Below, piece by piece: positions 1 to 9,088 of a stretch of DNA of 64,000 bases. The DNA comes from Gracilaria gracilis. Its lineage: Eukaryota > Rhodophyta > Florideophyceae > Gracilariales > Gracilariaceae. The notes under the pieces are model-generated. The model did not search any database. It was not told the DNA's origin and saw nothing but the letters and a program-made list of their open reading frames with translations. Positions within the stretch are counted from its first letter, which is position 1; every line of letters starts with the position of its first letter. Location: contig JARGSG010000126.1 in the NCBI GenBank assembly GCA_030374805.1, positions 1-64,000 on the forward strand, written 5' to 3'. Position numbers and translations under genes: made by a program.

Positions 1-3000
1 TACACAGACGAAGAGCGGCTGCTATCTGCACAAACCTAGCATCCAACAACGCCCTCTTTCTCACCATCATCACATTCTTCTCATCTCATTCCATGTAATC
101 CACAATCCCCTTCTTCGTGGTAATGTATCGCCCAAAGCCCTGCATCCTATCCCCCGCATCCTTCCCATCTCCCACATTGATGATAGGGTTCCATCTCTTG
201 CGGTTCTCCTCGAACTTGAGGTCCGGCTGTTCCAAGAAATCCTTTTGAAAGAACTCCAACATACTCTCTGTCACATCTTCATCCAACATCACCGCCCTCT
301 TCTTCGCCTCATCTGGACATGCCTTCGTCACTTCCCAAATTCCTCCAGTACACAGAATCCTATCTCCATCAACTCCATTCTCTTCGCTGTAAAATACTCT
401 CGCGCGAGGTCATCCCTCTCCATCGCCGCCATCCAAAGAGACTCTTCCTCCCCTTTCGGCTTTCCCTTCAACGGCAGCTTCACCCCAAGAACTGGTTCCT
501 TCGTAGTTCCCAGTTCCTTGTGCACATTCTGGGCTGTATGCCAGTACACCGCGTGATGCACCGCCCTCAAATCTTCCACCGTTAAACACCCCGCCCTATG
601 CTGCCTTTGTAGGTGAAGCATATCCATCCACGTGTGCTGGTGTTTCACAGCATTCTTCCCTTTCGGCCACTCACTCGGCAGTGCACTCACCATATTCGTC
701 CACGACATATCTGATCCCCCGGTGTACTCCCCAGCTGTCTTCATCCCCTTCGGGAGGACATCCAGATTGTTATCCTCAAAGCTACGCATTCCTCCTTCAC
801 CTTCCCCCCTCCCGGTTCATCCCCAACAAATCCACTATCCTTCACACTACAATCACTCTCCTCCTCGCCCTCACTGGACGATATCACATTGATTTTCTGC
901 TTCTCAAAGAACTTCTTCAATGCAGTCCTCGTCATTTTCCTGAACAGGTTAACAACCTCCAAAGGTATGTCCACAGAAGATGTGTTCACCGTACCCTTCC
1001 TTCTTCGCTTCGGGGCAGGTTGCACATCATCTTCATCCTCGTCGTCATTAAGCACCACAGACGTTCTCTTTCTCATTTTCCTCTTCTTCCCGACAACCCC
1101 TCCAACCTCCTCTTTTCTCAAGCGACCCGGAACCACCTTACGTCTTGTGCTACGTCTTAACACCGGTGGTTCCGGTTCAGGGCTTTCCACCACCATGGGA
1201 TCGTTCTCCACCTCAGCAGATGGAGCCCTGGCCGTCCCCTCCGGTTCCACAACCTCTCCAATAACCTCCTATACAACCTCTCCTTCCTCTGAACTTCGCA
1301 GCGGTACTTTAAAGTGTTGTTCCAGCTTGTTACCTACAGTCTTCACCCTCCTTGACACCATCCCGTCCCACAAACGCTTTGCTCCCGCGAGCTCCATTTC
1401 GGCTGTTTGCTTCCCGAGATATTCCAAAACAGATACCCCCTCTCCTCCAATCTTGAGAGCCGTCTGCATCACTTCCTCAACTGTCATCTTCTTCCTCTTG
1501 GCAGTCATGTCGCAAAGCTTAAACATACCAATTGCACACTGAAAGAAGTGCTTCCTCATATCCTCAAAACGGCCCGTCCTCGCCGCAGAGAACATTTTCA
1601 GTCGCACATGTCATTGCAAGCAACGGACGACGAAACGGAATTCCCCATATGCGAGTCCCATAAGGAGGTCACTGGACACATGTGTGAGCGTCAGCAGCGG
1701 CTCCCCCTCATACACCTTCTCAAAGAATTGGAGAAGCCCCTCGCTTTGCACACACTTCAGAGCTAGTGCCGCATAGCGATTCAAGTGACGCATACTATAG
1801 TCCCCGATAACTCCACTTCTTTTCAACGCGCCCGCTATCTGTTTGGGCGTCACCTTACTCACATCCACTTCTCCTTCGTCAATGATGTTTTCAACGAAGG
1901 ATACCGTGCTGTGAAGCTTGTCTTCGAAAGACATCTTCAGAACATTGGAGCTCACCTCGTTCAGGAGATTTCCAAGTCCTAGCACTTCATTCATGACCAT
2001 TGGATTACCATCCTTCCTCGTCCATAACACAACATCCAGAGACTTCACTATATCCTCCCATTTCCCTCCTTTCTCACGCAGGTCCTGTAACACAAGAAAT
2101 CGGTGATATCCGTATATAAGTATTACAGGCAGCACAAGTCTTCTGTCAACGATGTCACTCGCTTCCAAATCGCCTACAAGTGTAACGGCAATTAAACCGG
2201 TGGAGGGAAGCCAACCAAAGTTGCGGCACTTCATCTTCGTTGCCTCCTTGTGCGCCAGGTTCACACTGCGAACCGTCTTCTTCGGGATTTCAATCATCTC
2301 GATATCCGTCGTCAACCGCTGCTGAACATAGTTGGCGAGGGATATCTTCGCTGGCGGCAGCGTGGTGTCCACCTCATCCGACGGAACTTTATCTCCTTCA
2401 TCGAACAAATCCCCCTCAGTTCCACCAAGGGAAGCCTTAGTAGTCCCAATAACCTCCACAACATCGTCATCGGAGTCATCCACGATGTTAATTCTCTCAA
2501 TTGCTCCCACCGGTTTCTTCATCCCTTTAGAACCTCTTCGTCCTTTTCCTTTCGTTGGTGGAGACTGGAGTTTGGCGGTTTTAGAAGACTGCTCAGCCAA
2601 TTCTATGACCTCCTCAACATCTTCACTCTCAGGCTGAGAGGTGTACGACTTCCCGGCCCCAGGGTGCGGAGTGGGGTGCAAAGTGGGACTGTGCGGAATC
2701 TCAATTGAGGCCATCATCGACGTATCCCAGGCATACAACCCAGCCGAAAACAATTCGGCGAGCTTACTCGGCGTTTCCTCCGAACCTTGGAAACGGTAAG
2801 GGTACTTCGCGTCTAGATGACTTGAAATATTCGTCCTCCAGATAACCACCAAATCCTCACCCTCTAAGGCAGTGGCCCTTAGAAGATGGCCATGCATCGA
2901 ACGGCAGAGGCCCTTCCCGGTACCACGAGCAGGCCCCACGCCACGTACTTCCGCAGTACCAATTTTAACCCTGTTCTTGTCCTTTCCAAGGCTGATGAAC

Positions 3001-3152
3001 AAAGATACAGAGTCGCCACCTTTTACCTTATGTGGCGCGGGAGTACTCGTCTTCTTCTTCATCGCGCGCGGTGTGCCCCTCTCGGAACGCGATTTCGGCC
3101 TACGAGGCGTGGAGACCTTCGCCTTTCCTCTTCCTCGCGTAAACGGCGCCAC
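1..3152 (-). pseudogene. Gene A, copy 1: ParB-like / 2OG-oxygenase-like protein, C-terminus off window
   Basis: Broken copy of the gene that is fuller at 30777-34571. The first 513 codons (3152-1611) are open: basic N-terminus rich in Arg/Lys/Ser, then an acidic linker, then a ParB-like segment. That segment has LIYGYHRF where copy 2 has LIDGYHRF, so the key Asp is lost here. Downstream lesions are a TGA replacing Trp at about 1608, a TAG at about 1269, single-base frameshifts near 775 and 328, and a TGA near 86. Copy 2 is open at most of these places, so they are lesions and not introns. The start is unclear. An ATG at 3221 lies in the same frame, but a TAA about 20 codons later separates it from the conserved part, and copy 2 has the same TAA. 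Either a short intron or a non-ATG or internal Met start must be used. Confidence 0.6.
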
Positions 3153-3524
3153 TTCTTACCCCTCACTGTTCCTCTTCGATCGCGCTGACTCCCGCCCCCT
3201 TTTATGGTTCAGAGGCGCCATGTTGGATACAAAGGGTTCAAACAATTCGAAACGCGGATTACGACCGTCGAAAATGCTCGCGAGAATGAATAGTGTACGT
3301 ACCCTTCTCAATCACGTTCGCTGCCTCCATTTCCTGACCGAACACTGCGCCCGCTCAATATAGGATTGAACTGAAGAGGTTCCGTATATTACGTTTTAGA
3401 ATTGCCTATCGCTTTATTTAGAAAGTTACATGATCGTCATAACTACTACGTAGGTTTAGCTATAGAATCATTGCACCCAGTTTTGAAGGAAAAAAATGAA
3501 TTGCGTCCGTTAAGTTTTCTGCAT

Positions 3525-3884
3525 GGACAGCGGTCCGGGATGGTGTGGCGCTTCCTCAGTGCCGTGATGAAGCGCCACACCACCCCGGACCGCTGCCCAC
3601 GCGCCGTGGCTGATGAAGCTGAACGACACCCCGGACCGCTGTCCACGCGCCGTCGGCCGATGAAGCTGGACGACACCAACGGGCCGCTGTCCACGCGCGG
3701 TGGCCGATGAAGCTGGACGACACCTCGGACCGCTGTCCACGCGAAAAAAAATTTAATTTTTTCGGACAGCGGTCCGGGGTGGAGTGGGGCTTCATCAGTG
3801 CTGTGATGAAGCCCCCACTCCACCCCGGACCGCTGTCCACGCGCCGTGGCCGATGAAGCTGGACGACACCTCGGACCGCTGTCG
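3525..3884. repeat. Array of two ~75-bp palindromes and four 46-48-bp direct units
   Basis: Palindromes lie at 3525-3598 and 3764-3838. Each begins GGACAGCGGTCCGG, has arms of about 30 bases and ends CCGGACCGCTGYCC. Between and after them are head-to-tail units at 3599-3644, 3645-3692, 3693-3738 and 3839-3884. Each unit starts ACGCG, carries GATGAAGCTGGACGACACC and ends at the same CGGACCGCTGTCC core. An A/T-rich spacer (3739-3763) is itself nearly self-complementary. Units abut without unique spacers. Copy 2 has the same array at 30050-30405. Confidence 0.9.
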
Positions 3885-4378
3885 ACGACGGTTTTCACTT
3901 ATGATTGTTTTATGAATATTTAAAGCCCTGCATCTTCTTATAAAGACGGGAAGACGTAAGGGCGTCAAATCATATGACTGTCGTTCGGTGCGTTTGTTGG
4001 AAAGCAATAAAATTTGCTCTTCATAAGCACGGAGAACAGTTTAGAATAGAAGTAGTTCGCAGCTTGCTGGTCATGTATAAAACAAAACAAATAACACATC
4101 ACATCGATCTGGCAGAATATGCGCTATATCATAAACTTTACATCCTATCAAATCGAAGAACGTAGTTCTACCGACTACCTTCTCTAACTTCATATGAATT
4201 AGATTTTCCTATAGCGCCTAAGGTCGTGACCGATAATGAATACCTCCTTTGCGACAACAACGAGCATTATGTGGTTGTCGGAGAAGAAGAACTCATCACT
4301 GGCCACGACATTCTTCTAGTGACTATATCGGGGACTATTCTTCTTCAGTGATTGAAATATCAGTAATGGCTAAACACG

Positions 4379-4560
4379 ATTATATGAGTTGAACAACTCA
4401 TGCAATCGTAGTCCACCATCACTGGTAGCTCAACCACTTCCGATAGTTCGACCTAACGCAGTCTAACCTAGTCGGTCTAATAAATAACCACAGTCCGACA
4501 GTGATTGAGCTGGCTCTCAGAGCCAAAGCCGATTACATGAGTTGAACAACTCAAATAATC
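4379..4560. repeat. Paired small hairpins with arms ATGAGTTG / CAACTCAT
   Basis: The self-complementary run ATGAGTTGAACAACTCAT occurs at 4384-4401 and again, less its last base, at 4537-4553. Each is flanked by GATT and AATC that extend the stem. The neighbouring sequence includes further inverted pairs (for example GGCTCTCAGAGCC near 4512). The same hairpins are present at about 29380-29560 in copy 2, so they belong to the element. Confidence 0.75.
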
Positions 4561-4784
4561 GTACTCGACCATCACGGCGAGCTCAACCACTTCCGAATGT
4601 TCTCAGTTAAGCAAGGATGCAGAAGCGGCATACACTGTGTCCGGCGACTCTGGCTTGAATAAGCAATAGCATGGAAAATAGAAGAGTACGCCAGTTAGTA
4701 CGATTCACAGAAAACGAACAAGATTGTCAAACGTACCTTGTGTGCCACTACGTCCATGCAACAGAACAAGGACGGAAAGAGCAC

Positions 4785-4891
4785 CTCCCTTATACAGTTT
4801 CCGGCGATGTTTTCTTCTTATGTCACAACCGAGAGGGTCAATTGGTTGTGACAGGAGAAGAAGAGATCCCCGGAAACCGTAACGGGGAGAT
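4785..4891. repeat. Long imperfect inverted repeat (hairpin), copy 1
   Basis: The arms run from CTCCC...GTTTCCGG through TTCTTCT and TGTCACAACC on the left. On the right they run from GGTTGTGACA through AGAAGAA to CCGGAAAC...GGGGAG, with a loop of about 12 bases. The counterpart in copy 2 is at 29045-29149. Confidence 0.8.
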
Positions 4892-5037
4892 ACAGAGCGT
4901 TGTGCTTACCGAGGCAGTTGGCAGGAGAGCGAAGGTGCTTAAGTACACGCAGCGTCACATTACAAACAAGCGCCAGTCGCGAGGAGGCCTCCGTCCAGGT
5001 GGAAATCAACTTTTTTTACTTTTTCTCCCATGGAGCA

Positions 5038-5113
5038 TGGAAAGCGGACCGAAGTCGAGTGGGACTTCATTGCAGCCGTGATGGAGCGCCACTGCACCAC
5101 AAACCGCTGTCCG
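5038..5113. repeat. Degenerate palindrome related to the 3525-3884 array
   Basis: The arms contain AAAGCGGACCGAAG and ACCGCTGTCC, the same core as the array, with many mismatches. The copy 2 counterpart (28822-28895) keeps the full GGACAGCGGTCCG end. It lies about 370 bp before the gene B start, so array-type sites flank both genes. Confidence 0.65.
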
Positions 5114-5478
5114 GAGAGCCGTAGGTTATAACTTCCATATCTAGGAATTACTGCACACCCCTCCCATCCCTGCCTTCTCTTATAACTGTTTATCACCGCA
5201 TAAGCTCCCCTAACATCGCCCAATTCCCTTTTACTCCTCTATTTCAGAGTTCTGGTACCGTTTTGGCGTCTGGAATCCTCTTTCGTATCGCTAATTACGC
5301 AGCCGTCTGCCGTCCACTCCCGTCTACCATGCGCACTCATCTCTCGTTCACTGCCGTCTCTCGTCAGCTTCCGTCCGTTCGCCCTCGCCGTCCGCTGCCG
5401 ACGTCAATCATCTGTTTTCTCACGACGGCTCCCGTTCTCCTTCCGTATTCATAATACAGCCTCCCGTTATTGTTTAAA

Positions 5479-8400
5479 ATGGCTGCGGCAACCACATCCA
5501 GGTCTAAGCCACCGTCACCGGCACCTCCGACATCCGACATGAAGGTTGGAAAAAGTTTGGTTCTGGGGATGAGCTTCTCACCGCGGGTCTCGCCATCCGT
5601 GATCACTATGCGTCAACGATGCGACAGGAGGGCGAACCTAGGAAAGTGGGACACAGCAAATTCGTTCAATATATCATCAAGAACCGCACTGTCCTAGACG
5701 TTGCCAAGAAGTACTTCTCTATCCTCCTCGGACCCACTCACCAGTCATACAGCGACGATGAGTTCAAGGCTGTGTGCGGGAAGGGTTCGTACCGTCAGCT
5801 GTATCTGTCGACGAAGTTCCTTGACATCGTGGACGGAGACAGAGACAGGGGTGGAGGGATTTTTGGAATGCTTATACCAGAGTGGACTTTCAAGGAATAC
5901 CAAAGAATGTGACGTTAACCGAATTCTTCAAGTCCATGAGTTTAGCTTCTAGGCGTGTGGGCCGGATAGTTCCCCCTTTCGGTACAATCATCGCTACACA
6001 TTTCCAGAGAGTTCTCTTTCCTTCCCTTATTCAAAAAGTATCTACGGAAAAGCGCCTTCGGAGCCATAAGAGGCGTAAGGGGGAGAAGGGATATTCCACC
6101 CCTTTTGGGAATGTGCAAATATCGCAGAATCTCGAAGCTCAGCGTGCGGGTTTTGGTGTGCAGCTGGTAACAAAGGCCGGGGATTGTTTCTCCCAATTTC
6201 TGGGATTCCCTAACGCTGAGGTCATGGTTCTCCCTTTCCTACTGCTCGTGTACGATGACATGCAGTGTAAACTCATTGAAACGCGTTCCGAGGGGTTCCT
6301 GCACAAGGACAACGACCATCGCCTGCTACCGAGCAACACGCAAACTCTTCGGGAAGACGAGGTCCAACCGTGGGCATGGAATCTTCCGGAGGACATTGAT
6401 GTGGCCCTCCGAACGCTTGCGAGGGAGTTCATTTCTGATCTGAACAAGGTTGTTGTGAACAAGCAGTTGTACACAATATCAGAACCTGGACGATGGGCCG
6501 TTCTAAAGACGTTTCACAGGGACCCGTCAAGAGCGTTTGATCAGAGATTTGATTGTTTCTCTAACTCGCTTATCTCCTCCATCTTGGAGACAATAAGCCC
6601 TTTGAAAATCAATGAAACACCCATGGTCCCTGATATACCTCTCACGCCGATATCGAAACCGGAGCCTGCCATCGAAATTCATGACGATGACGATGAGCAG
6701 TTGGAAAGGGGGAATCCTTCGGAGGGGAAACAAGGAGAGGATGGAGATGGCGGAAGTGGAATGGATGTAGTGGGGGAGAGTGAGAATGAAGATGTTGGTG
6801 AACAGTCGTCCCACGCTGACATACAGCCTCCTCCTGCCATTTCCTCGTTGGACGATAAAATGGCAGTCCAACGTTGTGAACTGGAGATGGAGAAATACTT
6901 TCGAATTTATAATTGCGGGTTCGAGGATATGGTGGAAACGGACGAGACTCTGCTAAACAACGGAGTCTCTCCAATTGGGGAAAGTTCAACTGGTTCTTAT
7001 GGACCCACCATACAACATAAGGGCCGATAAGAACCGGGAGAACAGTGGGTACAATATGCTGATCGCTGAGCATATGAAGAAGGCGGCAAAGCTTATATCA
7101 AGGCTGCAACGTCCGAGGGGTTGTTTCGTTATCTTCTGCGCATTGGAACAGGTGAACCAGTGGACGAGGGTGCTTTCCCTTATTGGAGCAAAGGACGAGC
7201 AAGGGGTTCCGAGGCGATCGTTTGTTGTGGACTAGGTCCCAATTCATTTTATACTCTCACAAGGCAACCCCATGCGAGACCCGGGACGCAGGTTCTGCTC
7301 CTTGTTCCCTGCCATAGAGTATGCAATACATGGTGTTCGAAGTGGCCTCGCTTATGCACAGCAGCATGCGATGGTGAACTATGAGAACTTCAACTACGTG
7401 CAGTCGAGGTATCCAGGGTACCACAGTGTTATTGACCAGGTACCGCCCATGTCCAATGGGGAGACTCTCCAATGGAAAAGAAAGAAGGAGGGTGGGGGCT
7501 ACATGTTGCAAAAGGTGAGGTCGGAACAAAAACCTCGCGCGTTGTTGAAGGAGCTGATCAGCAGATTTTCGCAGCCAGGTGATACAGTGGTGGACTTGTT
7601 CGCGGGAACTTTTTCGACTGCCATGGCATGCATGGAGTTACAACGTCCTCGGAAGTTTATTTGTTGTGAGTTGAACCCTGACTGTTTTGCGCATGCTAGG
7701 CACGTGGCAATTCTTCAGTTCGCGATGTGCATGCGCGATAATGAGACGGACATTCATATTACGCAGGAGGTCTGAAACTCTGTGAATCGCCTGATGGATT
7801 TATTTTCCAAGTAAAACGCTCGTCCTTCACGATCATGGAAGGCTCCATCCGGCTTCCCACAGTATCAGAAGTTCCCATCGTATATTGTGGACTTCTTGGC
7901 ATCGATGTGGCGGGAGGAGGGCATGGCCATGAGCGGCAGGCGCAAAGCGCTGCATCAGTGGCCGAAAACGTTGCAAGGGAAGATGGGTCTCCTGGATTGG
8001 AACGCGATGTTGGCACTGGAAGCCACTATGTGTGGTTGTCGCATTGGGAAGTCGTCGATTCGTCACCATGACGCAGGAGTAGGAGTGTTTACCGCGCGCC
8101 GTTTCATGATGAACGAAGAGATATGTTTCTTGTACGGGACTCTAGTGTACCATGACTTAACGAAGAGGAAGGAGGTACACAAGAAGTATGGGGAAGCGTT
8201 GTTGGGAGCCACCGCCGCACGTTTTCGAACTTATGCGATGGAGGTTAGCCTGGGAGGCGAGGTATTCCGGAAACTCCCGGAAAGGAGACGAGAAGTACCT
8301 ACAATCCCTGTATGGATTGTCCCCGCTCCATTTTCGTTGGGTGGAACAATTAACGACCCAAAATATATGAAAGGGGATAAAGATAGTGATGCAGTGAAGG

Positions 8401-8600
8401 ATGGCTTGAAGCAGCGACGGACTGCCAATGTGGCGGTGAGTCGAACATCAGGAACTGGGCGAACTCCAATTCAATTAAGAGAATACCGAATGCTTGCCGT
8501 CCGTGCGCTTCGGGTTGTAGAAGTGGGAGAAGAGTTGTTTGCAGATTATGGAATGGAGTACACATGGGGTACGTCTTCGAATCCTACAGTAATCGAGTAG
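5479..8600 (+). pseudogene. Gene B, copy 1: DNA amino-methyltransferase fused to SET domain
   Basis: The ancestral protein is about 1040 codons. The start is the ATG at 5479 in good context (AAAATGGC). Order: an unknown N-terminal half (to about residue 440), an acidic linker, then methyltransferase motif IV DPPY at 7002-7013, a middle region (GVPRRSFVVD, then SRYPGYHSVIDQ), and motif I DTVVDLFAGT at 7581-7610. IV before I is the beta-class order, and DPPY points to N6-adenine. A SET domain follows at about 7970-8590: GVGVFTARRF, INDPKY in place of the usual NHS motif, and LFADYGMEYTW at the end. Lesions: a one-base loss near 5549, a one-base loss near 5845 shared with copy 2, a frameshift near 6980, and stops at 7233, 7773 and about 7814. 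Copy 1 is the only copy with both DPPY and motif I unchanged. Expected role: nuclear DNA and protein methylation. Confidence 0.8.
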
Positions 8601-9088
8601 AGCTCAATTGATTTATGACTTATAGAACCGAAAGGTGTACCATGGTATGTGTAAAATCGAATTGTGTACATTTTATTACGCTTTCTCTCTAACTCTCGTG
8701 TTCCACAGGGGAGGACGAGAACTCCCCCAAGTGACTTGGTGTCGTCACTTTTATCATCCAGTGACGTGATCAAAATGGCGATAGGATTCGGGGGAGTGGG
8801 TTGAAGTTCAAGTACATAGAATAGAAGATACGGAGTACATGTGATATCATGTGAAATTGTAACAGTTTTTGCCAGTGAGGTTTCGTAGAGGAAGGGAAAT
8901 GTCCGTCCCAATTTTCAGAAGTGATTCCGAAAAGTACTAAAACGGTGCGATATTTCTAACACACGTCGAGTGGAGGTGTGCGTTTCACGGGGGACCTGCG
9001 ATCACGTCGAGCGACGAACACGTCTTGCAGCGAACGGCGACAACATCTAGGGCGCACCGCCGGGCACATCGTTGTCGTCCGATTCCAT
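8601..9088. other. B-C spacer, copy 1
   Basis: Holds the gene B 3' region and the likely gene C promoter or leader. It is conserved in all copies, including the self-matching CACGTCGAG motifs at about 8961-9030. I see no gene. It is 5' to C on the same strand as B. Confidence 0.5.

Larger units (their letters stand above)
3153..5478. promoter_or_regulatory. Divergent A/B intergenic region, copy 1, palindrome-rich
   Basis: Genes A (leftwards) and B (rightwards) start from this 2.3-kb region, so it should hold both promoters. It contains a hairpin and direct-repeat array (3525-3884), repeated small hairpins (about 4379-4560), a long imperfect inverted repeat (4785-4891) and a degenerate hairpin related to the array (5038-5113). 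I see no conserved protein in it. Small frames at 3974-4165 and 4671-5081 fall on palindromes and are probably chance. The same region, inverted, is 28456-30776 in copy 2, and its palindromes are kept. Confidence 0.6.

Noticed and set aside
3599-3738. CRISPR-like direct repeats
   Set aside because: Units abut with no unique spacers, share palindromic cores with the flanking hairpins and lie in a eukaryotic transposon.
4671-5081. 136-codon frame on the + strand as a gene
   Set aside because: It runs across a long inverted repeat and a palindrome, is not open in full in copy 2, and lacks protein-like conservation.
5479-8600. Bacterial restriction-modification locus or contamination
   Set aside because: The methylase is fused to a SET domain, is present in four transposon copies and lies beside eukaryotic-type transposases and a gypsy-like element.
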